A stretch of DNA of 64,000 nt from Dermanyssus gallinae (taxonomy: Eukaryota > Arthropoda > Arachnida > Mesostigmata > Dermanyssidae), in contig QVRM01005222.1 in assembly GCA_003439945.1 (NCBI GenBank), positions 151,501 through 215,500 of the forward strand, in the 5' to 3' direction. How positions within the stretch are numbered: position 1 is the first letter of the stretch; the number at the start of each line of letters is the position of its first letter. The notes under the pieces are model-generated. The model was not told the origin of the DNA, made no database searches, and worked only from the letters and a program-made list of their open reading frames with translations. A program made the translations under genes and the position numbers. Below, piece after piece: positions 1-10,721 of the stretch.

Positions 1-448
1 AGAGCCCCCAGGCTGAGGAAGGAGGTACGGGATCACACGGGGAAGGCCCGGATGACGGCCTGGATGGCCGATCACTAACTACAACGAGCCAAGACCAAAC
101 CACTGCACTCCGCGGTATCCAACAATCCTTCTCGGGTCACCACAATCGCTCTCTAAGCGGGAAGGGAAGCCAAGTACCCGGGGAGTCGTGCTAGATCACC
201 AGAAATGCGTGGCTAAAAACATCGGGCAAGGTTGGGAAAGGGGGGGGTACCAAATTCAACGCCAGATTTTCTGATTACTGGCGACAGTCGGCCAACAGAC
301 GCGACGCTGTTTGATGCAGAAACTCTCACGTAGAGGCCACAGTGCTTTCTGACGCACCATAGTGGAGGCCTACGATAACGTAACCATGTCCTGACTGGAG
401 GGAGAAATGCACACTTCAGAACGGCGTTAGGAAATGAAGAAGAAGAAG

Positions 449-612
449 CTTAGAGGAGTGAGCAACGCCAGACTCCTTGGGTCGGGAGGTGGAGTAGCTG
501 TACGCTGCGCACACTCCCAGAACGGGCGTATGAACTTGAAGACACGCTTAGAGGAAAGTGAGACGCCAGAATCCTTGGGTCGGAGGTTGAGTAGTTAGCT
601 GTACGCTGCGGG
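449..612. repeat. Imperfect tandem duplication, about 98 bp period
   Basis: A segment beginning CTTAGAGGAG (449-510) recurs as CTTAGAGGAA (547-612). Both share the core CTCCTTGGGTCGG/ATCCTTGGGTCGG and end in AGCTGTACGCTGCG. The two halves differ by several substitutions and small indels, so the duplication is not recent. Confidence 0.75.
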
Positions 613-720
613 CGCATTTCTAAGCTTCTAGAGAATAAACATAAAATTGTAGTAATGTACAGCGGTGGGAAAGGAATACGTTCTTTTTATTTCGAGTCAA
701 ACATTAGCTGCAGGCTGCCA

Positions 721-767
721 TAATAATAATAATAATATAATAATAATAATAATAATAATATATAATA

Positions 768-821
<54 letters not shown>
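721..821. repeat. (TAA/ATA)n microsatellite
   Basis: About 100 bp of nearly uninterrupted TAA/ATA trinucleotides. It explains the long Leu and Tyr runs seen on the complementary strand. Confidence 0.95.
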
Positions 822-1176
822 GCTCGCTTGTTTAGCGATCCACCAACTGACCTTGTCATCCTTGGGCCCTCGCCGACCGCTGTCCTGTTGCTGTCCGGCC
901 GTTCCGCCGCGAGTTCGTGACACTCCACTCTGGCCCGCGCCGCGGTACGAGTTCGCTAAGCTGCTAGCCGTCGATCGGCTTCCGCCGGGCCCACCACCGC
1001 CGCCTGCCGCCTGGTCCTTGCTGACCGAACCGCGTCGCGATGTCTGCTGCCGGTTGCCCCGCACATCGATGCGTCGACTCGTTGAACGAGCCGTCTGTCG
1101 CAGAGGTCGGCTAGAATGAAGATCGTCCGCACACGTCAGGTCGCTGGCCACGTAGTCGTCAATGCTACTACTGCTA

Positions 1177-1368
1177 GTAAAGTTTTCGGGCTGACCCTCA
1201 GCCAAGATTTAACGTCCACGGAACTATTTTTCACATTACTGCTTCATAGACGGACATGCCCCATAAATACAAATGTGGGGCAATGATGGGGCTCGAACCC
1301 GCGCACCTGCTATGTGTCTTTTCCGGTTGCGAGGCGGAGACTTAATCCACCACGCCACCGGGCTTGAC
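1177..1368 (-). mobile_element. tRNA-derived SINE, family A, copy 1 (full length)
   Basis: Read on the minus strand it starts near GCCCGGTGGCGTGGTGG, with a box A-like TGGTGGATTAAG. It carries a box B-like GGGTTCGAGCC and ends in GGTCAGCCCGAAAACTTTAC. It is flanked by a perfect 19-bp target-site duplication, 1158-1176 and 1369-1387 (GTCAATGCTACTACTGCTA), which is direct evidence of retrotransposition. It carries private variants (GGGGCATGTCC and GCAGTAATG) that are absent from other family members. Confidence 0.85.
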
Positions 1369-1406
1369 GTCAATGCTACTACTGCTACTACTACTAGTAG
1401 TAGTAA

Positions 1407-1516
1407 GGTTTTCGGGCACATTTGTATTTATGGGGCATGTCCGTCTATGAAGCAGTAATGTGAAAACACAGTTCCGTGGACTGTTAAATCTTGGCTGAGG
1501 GTCAGCCCGAAAACTT
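1407..1516 (+). mobile_element. SINE family A, partial inverted duplicate (copy 2)
   Basis: Contains only the 3' half of the SINE, from ACATTTGTATTTATGG to CCCGAAAACTTTAC, in opposite orientation to the neighbouring full copy. It shares that copy's private variants GGGGCATGTCC and GCAGTAATG. It is therefore most simply a local inverted duplication of copy 1 rather than an independent insertion. Confidence 0.8.
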
Positions 1517-2907
1517 TACTTACTTAGTAGAGTAGTACTAACTACTACGTTTTTTTCTTTATTGATAAATATGTTACAACCATTTCTCAAAGGAACCGCT
1601 TGCGCTTTACTTCGATGTATACTAACTACTACTACTGCTGCTACTACCGATAGTGCTACTATTGAGCGTTATTCCTATCCGACATCGTATCTTCGAGAAT
1701 ATATACACATATCTAATCCTAATCTGGTGCTCAGGTGTCATAAGCCATCGTTGAGTTCCTATAGAAGTGCGGCCAACTTCTATTGTTGGATACGTATACA
1801 TAGACTAAAAATAAAGCAGTCACAGTTTAAAATTAACTGTAATATTTCGCAATTAGATACATTCATGCTATCTGGGAGAGCGCAATATAATGCGCATGTT
1901 TAATAGTTATATATATATATATATATATATATCACCGTTGGGTTAACTGTGGGCCTTAACTCAAAGATAGTCGGCTGCCATAATGACGCTCTATGTCTTT
2001 ATGTTCTTGAGGCTATCAAAAGACAGATAGCGAGAGAACAAAACACGGCAGAGCATTTCTGTCCCAGGATGCTCCACGTTGGAGTTCACCCCGACTGTTA
2101 TCATGTTTTGGGCGCCAGACGCCTGCGACACGGTCCGCGTTCTCTGCTCTTGCTCACACTATCAGTTTCATTGGTGGCACTATAACAGCCGCTTCGACTA
2201 CGCTTGCCCAGTCCTCCTGTTTCTACTTGTCCACTCTCCTGATTCCTCATCTCCTCGACTTCTGTGTCCTCTTCTCTACTTCTCTCTCTATGTGCTCTAT
2301 CCAGCGACCAGCAGACGACCGGCTCTGGCATTTTTCAGCAAACGCGCTCGCGTCTGTTCAGGGCCAGCAAAGCGCCGACAAGCACCTCCCACCACCACCA
2401 CCACCTGGAAGCCACCTCGAGGGAACGCCTCATGCAGGCGCTCTCTGTAAAGTATGCACGTTTTGCCTTCTGCCCTATCTCAAACAACGAGGAAATTTTA
2501 TGCTCGTTACGGAACCGTTGTCGTACCAGCGGCCGCCAGATATTTCGGAATTGTACACGGGATAAGTAGCCCCATACGTTAGGTACCCATCGCATGCCTA
2601 ACTAATCACGTGCACGTGCTGCGCGGTCACCCATCGTATGGCTCGGCCATGTCGTAGTATTAGCCGTAGTGGTAGTAGTGGTGCTAGCAGTAGTAGTAGT
2701 AGTACTGTGTGAGTTGTTCAAGAAGCATCGGGAACTTTGACGGCAAGACTGGAAATGGCCCTTTCCCGGCAGGGCTTCTCTCTGTTTCTCGCCGCCGCTA
2801 CACTACCGTCTCTCGCCCCTCCCGCCTGTGTCCCTTGTCTCTTGCTCTCCCGCCAAAAAGGGTAAAAACAAATCGTTAACTACATATGCTACTTACAAAA
2901 AAGTGGT
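1517..2907. other. Intergenic DNA with a (TA)n tract
   Basis: A (TA)n tract lies at 1908-1932 and TAG/GTA-type repeats at about 2655-2705. The open frames at 1562-1903 and 1949-2565 have no recognisable domain, overlap one another in several frames and look like chance ORFs. Confidence 0.5.
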
Positions 2908-3091
2908 CAAACCCGGTGGCGTGGTGGATTAAGTCTGCGCCTCGCCACCGGAGGAGACACATAGCAGGTGCGCGGGTTCGAGCCTCACCGTTGCACATTT
3001 GTTGTATTTATAGGGGTCCGTCTATGAAGCAATGTGAGAAACAGTTCCGTGAACATTAAATCTTGGCTGAGGGTCAGCCCGAAAACTTTAC
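2908..3091 (+). mobile_element. SINE family A, copy 3 (full length)
   Basis: Starts at CCCGGTGGCGTGGTGGATTA (box A region) and has box B GGGTTCGAGCC near 2979. The body includes GGTCCGTCTATGAAGCAATG and the end is GGTCAGCCCGAAAACTTTAC. ACTTACA occurs on both sides, at about 2890 and 3092, as a possible short target-site duplication. Confidence 0.85.
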
Positions 3092-4340
3092 ACTTACATA
3101 AGAGTGAAGTTCACCGATGCCCACAAACACAACTACTGAAACAAGCCTGAACAGATAAAAGAGATCGCGAGGCAGGATTCAGCGCAAACACTAAGCAAAA
3201 GGTGACGAGTTTTCCTGGCAAGAACAGCAGGCTGATGACAGCATTATTATGATGACGATGATGACGATAGGGATGAAAAGTGATAACGGTTGTCTTTTCG
3301 ATGGAGGCTAGAAACTCGAGATGTAGAGATAGACCAGGTGACATGCCTGGCGGGCGAGCTGTAGCCCACTCAAACTTTCGAGAGATCCGCTCGTTGCACT
3401 CGGGCAGATGATGCGTCGAGAATCAACCACCGCAGCGACAACACAGGTAGGGGATAGAAGAAGAACGCAAAAGATAGGGAATAGGAAAAGAACACAAAAG
3501 CTTCGCCCGTGGCCGTCGCAGCAGCAACAACAACGGCAACAACAGCAGTAGCAGAAGCAGCAGCAGCAGAGATCTGAGATGGGCACTAGCGCTGGTGCTA
3601 CAAACTCTGACCCGAAGACCGAAGCGTATATATTGTAGGACAGCAAAGAAAGATAAGGGATTAGAAGCAAAAAAAAAGAACAAACTATAGGACGAGATAC
3701 ACAGATTGTTGGACAAGCTCTGATCGGAGAGCGGATTAATAGCGACGATTGGCAAAAAAGAAATATGCTCTCGGCGGCAAGAAAAGGGCTGTACGTACAG
3801 AGATAATCGCCTCGGAAAGATCAAGCACGTCGTTCTTTCGACAGGCGCTCGATCGATGGCTCCGGCGAAAGCGCACAGCAAACGACTGGAACCGCTGCCG
3901 CCGCCGCCGCCTCGAGAGGAAATAACTCGCAAAAGGGAAATTTATGTGCAGCTCGCACAAAATGGATGGGCTACGTGCAAACAGTTAGGGCGGTCGTGCT
4001 ACGGAAAAACGGAAACCGGGCCAGATGGAAATCGAGCGAATAACAGAGGCCTTCGACGAGAGACCCTTCGAGAGGAGGTTGTAGCAATGAGAGCGAGTCG
4101 AGAAAGTTCTGGCTAACAGGGAGGTGTACATGGCTGTTTCGAAGGAACAAGCTGACAAAAAGGAGCGACCCTTTCAAAATGAGCAAACGGCTGGCTAGAG
4201 AAACGCGCACCTGCTCAACTGCGTCACTGAAAACGTGCACGCGTGAAAAATAGGTGGGATATACCTGACTATCCTTGTATGTATGTACGTTTCTATGTAT
4301 ATATACACACACACACGAGATGTATCGTAAGGTAACGTGC

Positions 4341-4384
4341 TATATATATATATATATATATATTTGTATCTTCAGGCTATACCC

Positions 4385-4420
<36 letters not shown>

Positions 4421-4446
4421 TTGCATCTTCAGGCTATACCCGTATA
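4341..4446. repeat. (TA)n tracts linked to a duplicated 25-bp unit
   Basis: Two TA runs (4341-4363 and 4386-4419) are each followed by the same unique segment, ATCTTCAGGCTATACCCGTA. The array is therefore a compound tandem repeat of about 58 bp made of a TA run plus a unique spacer. Confidence 0.8.
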
Positions 4447-5060
4447 TGTATGTACTGCATCTTATTTGCTAATTAGGGTACGAGCTCCCTGCAGGCTACT
4501 GTCAAATACAAATCGGTGACAATGAGAACTAATACTACAAAACAGTTCAACGCCAAATTATTGAACTTCATTAGGTTGATAACCTAGTGAAGATAAAGTG
4601 CGGTGAAATGTGATAATTAAGTTAAGATAATTGCAATGTACATTGTTTAAAATCTATGCGTTGTATAATAATGAATGTTAGTCGAATAGCGATAGGTGCC
4701 ATGCCGTAAATGTCTCGCGGTTCGCTAAATAACGAAGTTGGCAAGAGTAATGTGTAAGGCTTTAATGTAGGTATCGTGTTGCCCACCTAGGTTATTAATA
4801 ACGAATAAATAGTACATGTATTTGCTTTAGACTAGTAAAGATAACTACTGTCCTTTCTATGCTGGTAATGACGACCTTGTTCAGCAGAAAGCTCACTGCT
4901 GCACACAGCCATTCCGCTGTTATCGGACCCCATGTCGACTGGACTACCTGGTAAAACCGCGCCCTTCATATTTCTATTTTCAAGCATGCAGTCGGCAATT
5001 ACGTTCGCACCAGTTAACCAAGATTAAAATTTTAGATAACTGAATAAACTAATTCGCCTA

Positions 5061-5067
5061 TTATATA

Positions 5068-5115
<48 letters not shown>
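5061..5115. repeat. (TA)n microsatellite
   Basis: About 55 bp of TA dinucleotides with one GT interruption near the start. Confidence 0.95.
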
Positions 5116-5118
<3 letters not shown>

Positions 5119-5429
5119 CAGTGAAGGCACATCTGGCAACTACCTCGGTTTGCCTGCTTGTGAATGAATGACATTGTCGCTGCGAGTGCCCACACGGCCG
5201 AATTCTAGGCTCTTCCCGGCCGTTCTTTCCGCTCGGGATGTCGATAATTAATGTGTCTGGATTGTGGTGTTTATTATGTGCGGTATCATTGAACGTCAAC
5301 ATTGACTGCGCACGAATACGTTACCACTATAGCGTCAATATGTTATACGTTCCCCCGGCATGGTAATGAAACCACGGCGATTCTCCACCTCGTTTGGTGA
5401 ACAACAAGGATAAAGAGTGTGTTTGCAAG

Positions 5430-5433
5430 TATA

Positions 5434-5472
<39 letters not shown>

Positions 5473-5484
5473 CGAGAGAGAGAA
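5430..5484. repeat. (TA)n followed by (GA)n
   Basis: A TA run of about 42 bp passes directly into a short GA run. This TA-GA junction type recurs at 5829-5860, 41863-41903 and 46361-46408. Confidence 0.9.
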
Positions 5485-5828
5485 AAGGGACTATGACCAT
5501 CAATAGGTATTCAGATGGTGGCGGCATATTTGGTCAGCTGTTCGGTCAGTCGCTGGTCGCCTGATTTCCAATGATGTTGAACGGATGCTTTTCCTACAAA
5601 CCGATGATCATCATCACCACCACCATCAGCTTAGCTGGAACGCTAAAGTGAGTTCCGACAATGTAGTTGTACGACACTGCCGGAAAGACCCGTCCCAAAC
5701 AGCTAAGCGGAACAAGCAGAAAGGAGAGCGGGGGCGGGGATGAGCTTGACATGTTCTACCCTTCAATAGAGTGTGCGCGCGCCCGGGATGTAGAAGACAG
5801 AACACGAGAGAAAACGAGAGACAAAGAA

Positions 5829-5860
<32 letters not shown>

Positions 5861-6099
5861 TAAGGAAAGAGACGGGCGGGAGCCGGAACACGAGAGAGAG
5901 AGAGAGATAGAGAGGGAGAGAGAGCTGGAGAGAAAATCTAAGTGTCGTATTTTAGTGAAGAGTTCTTTCTAAGAATCGTAACGGTGGAAAACGAGCGAAG
6001 AAAAAGTCAACCCGCCGTCATTTTCATCGCGCCAGTGCGGCCGCTGCTCGCAGGTCGTATGGTGCTGCGGCAGGCAGTTCGCATCGTGAACGAGTATGC

Positions 6100-6114
6100 G
6101 GGGGGGGGGGGGGG
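6100..6114. repeat. Homopolymeric G15
   Basis: Fifteen consecutive G residues inside a GC-rich stretch that is open on the plus strand (5942-6367). That frame encodes Gly and Ala runs and no recognisable domain. The length of the run may be unreliable in assembly. Confidence 0.85.
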
Positions 6115-6385
6115 TTCGTCGTGTGTAGTAGAAGCGACGACGACAAGAAAATTGGAAAAGGAACTGCGTCAAGAGAACATGGAAAATTATTTTAATTTCG
6201 CTTCGTCCATTGACTTTGGAGGTAGCGGAGGCGGCGGAGACGGCGGCGGAGCGGCGGCAGCAGCAGCAACCCACCGAGCAGCCCTCAGGGCCTCTCAGGC
6301 CTCGGGCGAGGGAGGGGGCGGGACTACAGGCCATCTCTTCGCCGCGACCAGTGTGACCACGAGATGAGAGAACGGCCGCCGTAAA

Positions 6386-6502
6386 GATGATGATGGTGGT
6401 GATGATGATGATGATGATGATGACGATGGTGATGATGGTGGTAATGATGATGGCAATGATGATGATAGTATAATGATGATAATGATGGCAATGATGATGA
6501 TC
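6386..6502. repeat. (GAT/ATG)n imperfect trinucleotide repeat
   Basis: About 115 bp of GATGAT/GGTGAT repeats. It gives Met, Ile and His-rich peptides in different frames, none of them credible as genes. Confidence 0.9.
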
Positions 6503-6890
6503 GGTAGCTGGCTGCCAACCATCAGAAGCAGAAGAAGAAGAAGAAGAAGAAAAAGAAGAAAGCAAAGACTACTACGAAGAAGAATGAGAAGAACAAGAGC
6601 GAAAAGGCAGGAGGCGGCTCCACGGTACAAGTGGAAGAACAAGAGGCAGGTGAAAAAAGCCCATCTTAACTCTGACCGAATCTCCACCGACCGACCGATC
6701 GATCGAGTGAACGAGCGAACGAGCGAGCGCAAAACGAACAAATCTCCTGAACTACCTGAAGACGGCGATGGAAAAGATGAGACCAACAACGGGCGGCGGA
6801 CGGGATACGGCGAACAGATTGTGTGATCTGTTGCTGCAAAATGAGTTGAAAGATAAAATTGAAAAAAAAGTCTCATCGCTGCCAGCGAGT

Positions 6891-6893
<3 letters not shown>

Positions 6894-6930
<37 letters not shown>

Positions 6931-7032
6931 GATGGGGGGTAAGGGAAAGAAAGAAAGAGAGAGATGGGGGGTAAGGGAAAGAAAGAAAGAGAGAGATGGG
7001 GAGTAAGGAAAAGAGAGAGAGAGGGGGGGTGC
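6894..7032. repeat. (GA)n tract and 38-bp GA-rich minisatellite
   Basis: A (GA)n run at 6894-6932 is followed by about three tandem copies of a unit of roughly 38 bp. The unit contains GATGGGGGGTAAGGGAAAG and AAGAAAGAGAGA. The third copy has a G-to-A change and a small deletion. Confidence 0.85.
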
Positions 7033-7542
7033 AAAGAGGGCACTGAGAGAGCAAAAACATCCGCGACCGCCCATCGTAAGTAATCGGAGCACAAAAGCTC
7101 ATCTGTCGAACCAGCCAGTCAGTCAGTCAGTCGGCCAGCCATATGTATGTCTGTATTTTTTTTTTAGGCATGCCTATATGAATGAATGGATCTCGACGAT
7201 TCCGTACGCTCAAAGCGATCTATGGTAGACAGGTTAGGCTGGCTGGGCACAAGCGTAGGCGTCTAGCCCAATGGTTCACCTATGTTCGTGGTTCAACTGT
7301 AGGCCGGTGCTACTATACCGTCGCCAGACCTACGGGACGGTGTGTGTGTGAGTTTGCGCGAGAGCGAATGACAAAGAAAACCGCACTGCTACACCAATGT
7401 GAGTCAATGTGAGCCGTTAGACTGTAAGCGACAGGTATAGCAACACCAACAACCACTACTACAGGCCAGTTACAGCAGTAGGGTAAGGATAGAAATGACG
7501 TCCAATCGTTGCTTTTACAAAAAATAATATGCAGGTGGAACA

Positions 7543-7584
<42 letters not shown>

Positions 7585-8087
7585 AATTACACCTTTAATT
7601 GAGTACTTGAAAGCATACAGCATCTGTACTGAGGAGTCTGCCCAATTTGTGCGTACCTTCATCTTGCCTTCATCTTCAATCTGCGGTGGCGGTGCACTCG
7701 AAATAATCACAAGATTACGAACTAAATTAAATAACAAACATCTACAATCCTGAACAATATTAATTAATAATAATTATAGAGACAATCCCCCGAAGGAGGA
7801 GCCTTAACATCCACAGAGTAGCGACAAAGGTACGGAGCTTCTATTTGAAGGAGATCGTCGTAGAAAGAGTAGCAATGCCGTTTGACAGACAACTCTAGGT
7901 GAGGACCTGGGAGCGAAGACCGTTTTTCAGAAAACGCCCTATATAGACTAAAGGTAATAATGATAGCCTCTTATGTCGTAGAGCATATGAGGGAGTCGTG
8001 ATAGTAGACACCTGGAACATGTCGTTGGGCTGAGTGAGACCACGGAGCATTTTAAATGCGTAGACAGCGGCTCGGAAACAGCATTCA

Positions 8088-8150
<63 letters not shown>

Positions 8151-8599
8151 GTTTCATAAACTTTGCCACTCTTAACAGTGATGGATTTGAAACGATATGT
8201 GTCGCCTGACTCCTAGTGCTAAAATATACGGTCATGTCCCCAACTCCGTCCCGCTACAACAAACAGAGAAGAAAAGCCGGTCACAGGCTATAACCAACGT
8301 GATGTCAACGCTCAAGCTGTGGAAAGAAAAGGGTTCCGTACAGCTAACATCACAAAAACGCTAGTAGGACCTCGCACACTCTAAATAATAGTACACCATG
8401 GTAGCAAAAACGTGTAGACCCCAATTGGCAAGCAGGTTGACCGACGGGGTGGGGAAAGGGAGTAGCCTACTCTTGGATAATAAATTTTGTTTAGGGGGAG
8501 GCAGATTGACTCCCGTGGCACCGAATTGTATTTTAGATGTTGTAGGTTGAGGAAGAATAGGAAAATCTATGTAGATAAAGGACCTATGTGCGGCTTTCC
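7033..8599. other. Intergenic DNA
   Basis: No recognisable gene. It contains (TA)n tracts at 7545-7582 and 8090-8149 and short chance ORFs only. Confidence 0.5.
8090..8149. repeat. (TA)30 microsatellite
   Basis: A perfect run of about 60 bp. Confidence 0.95.
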
Positions 8600-8972
8600 T
8601 CCTCGACCTCAAAATTGCCTCGACTCGATATGCTCGACGCTATAGACGAAGATAATGTTCCCGTACATCGGACGCACAATCGTGAGCTACACGAGAGACG
8701 GAAAGATACCGACAAAAAACGGAACGAAGTATGAAATCATGGCCGGTGTTCCACAAAAGCTCATAATGGCACCCATTCTGTGCAACGTGACGTGCGACGG
8801 CGTGTCACAGGCGTAGTTGCTGAAGGGTGTACACATGGTGGCGTACGTCGATGATTTAGCACTGGTGATCACGGCCAAGAGGGACTCACAATTAGAAGAT
8901 AAGTCCAGCTTAGCCTTGAATAATGTGGCCACGTGGATAAATAGTTATTGCCTAGTACTAGGCTATTACTAG
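8600..8972 (+). pseudogene. R1-like non-LTR retrotransposon, reverse transcriptase fragment
   Basis: The frame beginning at 8658 reads through classic LINE reverse-transcriptase landmarks. These are a segment with YEIMAGVPQ, corresponding to the conserved A-G-V-P-Q-G block, and VAYVDDLALVITAK, the Y-x-D-D catalytic motif. The order and wording resemble R1-clade elements. The copy is dead: a TAG interrupts it at 8814-8816 and the frame ends at 8970. The upstream part (DMLDAIDEDNV, from about 8625) lies in another frame, implying a frameshift near 8656. The glycine usual after GVPQ is replaced by lysine. No complete element, endonuclease or tail is visible, so its boundaries are uncertain. Confidence 0.75.
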
Positions 8973-9355
8973 TTACTGGACCAGTAATAATAATAATAGC
9001 CGCTTTGGTATGTCCAGTCTCGGGTTTATATTTAATACCGGGTTTAGAAAGTCTCTTCAACATATGAGGCCACATCATAGCGCCAAATTATATTCGATTC
9101 CTGCGACAGTTCGAAGAAGAAGGAAGATTAAAACTCAGCACGTCGAAATGTGAAGTTAAAATCATAAAAGACAAATCTTGAGCTGCCAGCTGTGCATGGC
9201 ATCATGAGGTCACAGGAGCAGTACTAACATCTTGAGATCACAGAACAGTGCTAAATACTTCGGTACGACATGGAGACCGTGTATAAATAAAACTAACTGC
9301 GCATAAACAATAAATGATGAAAACGAAACAAAAAACCTAGAGTCAATGGAAGGTA

Positions 9356-9358
<3 letters not shown>

Positions 9359-9394
<36 letters not shown>
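9359..9394. repeat. (TA)n microsatellite
   Basis: About 36 bp of TA dinucleotides downstream of the reverse-transcriptase remnant. Confidence 0.95.
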
Positions 9395-9397
<3 letters not shown>

Positions 9398-9989
9398 ATC
9401 ATCGTCGTTCTATACCATTTTGCCATGGGTATCTCTCACAGTGGAGCTCTGACTGAGGCTGCGTTATGAAAATCTGTTTAGTTGGCGAACACAAAACGTT
9501 TGGTGGACGCTTAATCTCTCAAAATCAAGAAACCGCTTTGTGTACTTGCTAGTGGGCTGCGGACCGGCAGTGGAAACAAGCAGAGTCAGGCTTAGGTCAC
9601 CTATTACTAAACCACTTCAACAATTTTTGTTAGAGTGGCAGGGAAAAGTAACCGAGGCCTCGGCTGAGGTAGCGCAGTTAGACGTGTACCTCGCCAGGGA
9701 GCTTTGGAATGGAATGGCATGCACTAGCCGGCACGTGTACACAAGCTACATTGTGCATGGCTATCATCACTTGGTGTGTTCGACTTAAGGATTTCACCAA
9801 ATTGGCGATCAATGTCGTTGCCGGTTCTGCTCGCAGATATGCGCTAAATACAACGCAGCGAGCTGCCAGACGCAACGGCGGTCTTTGCACTTTCTCGCCC
9901 GGTGGGAAGGTCGCTGAAGTGTTAAAATTGTATATAATGATGACTGTATTGTAATTATGTAACATCTTGAAATGCAAAGTTATTGCGAA

Positions 9990-9994
<5 letters not shown>

Positions 9995-10072
<78 letters not shown>
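9995..10072. repeat. (TA)39 microsatellite
   Basis: About 78 bp of uninterrupted TA, the longest dinucleotide run in the window. Confidence 0.95.
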
Positions 10073-10076
<4 letters not shown>

Positions 10077-10107
10077 CTCTCAAAATGCAGACGTTCCGTA
10101 GACACCT

Positions 10108-10721
10108 CGGATGAGAGTAGCCTAGATATCATAGGAGCCCCGCTGACGAAAAAACCGACCTGACGCTCCTGGATAATTTTGTATGTGTTTTGTGGTGTGT
10201 TGGGCGTTTTGAGGATATTCAGCCGGAGATTTTGAAAATATGGCCCTGGTTATGCCAAAAAGTCATCAAAAGCGGTGTATCTCGTATAAACAGTGCTGTG
10301 GTAGACTTAGACCGCACCTAGTCTATTTTGTCTTTCATGTCAAAATGTTTAAAACTCTCAAGTCACTCTTGCCGTACCCCGCACGCAAAACTGTTATCTC
10401 CATAGAAATATTTTAAATACTACGTAGAATGTAAGCATTATTTGTTATACTGTCAGTCGTGGGTACGGCCTTCAAATTGTCATTGCGTAGTGAAGTAAAC
10501 TCTGCGTCGATATCATGCATTGCCAAGGCTTTTTGCTTTAAACATTTGAGGAGCGACTTTGCTTTAAACGTTCGAATGATCGGTGGCTTGGACAATAAGC
10601 TAACATATTCGCCTAAATAGATCACTTTACACATTCCAGCGAATCACTTCCGTAATCGTTCGGGATGACTCAGACGGATGAGAGTGGTCTAGATGCCGTA
10701 GAAGCCCCGCTGACAAAAAAA
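10108..10721. repeat. Pair of 47-bp direct repeats, 567 bp apart
   Basis: 10108-10154 and 10675-10721 share CGGATGAGAGT, CTAGAT and AGCCCCGCTGAC followed by an A-run, at roughly 85 percent identity. They may be the ends of a decayed element or two pieces of a dispersed repeat. Confidence 0.6.

Larger units (their letters stand above)
1..1157. other. Left-edge intergenic DNA
   Basis: No recognisable gene. It contains an imperfect direct repeat (449-510 and 547-612) and a long (TAA/ATA)n tract at 721-821. A GC-rich stretch at about 840-1130 is open in several frames, but none of the translations resembles a known protein. The poly-Leu and poly-Tyr peptides here come only from the TAA repeat. 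Confidence 0.6.
3092..6099. other. Intergenic DNA, microsatellite rich
   Basis: Holds (TA)n tracts at 4341-4363, 4386-4419, 5061-5115 and 5430-5471, and GA-rich runs at 5842-5931. The open frames include a proline-containing 86-residue frame at 3856-4116. They have no recognisable domains and no supporting splice or context evidence. Confidence 0.5.

Noticed and set aside
5942..6367. 141-residue GC-rich plus-strand frame
   Set aside because: Gly and Ala runs around a G15 homopolymer, no domain, no splice context. Considered as a first exon but unsupported.
6295..7092. 265-residue minus-strand frame
   Set aside because: Ser, Leu, Ile and His runs from GA and GAT repeats only.
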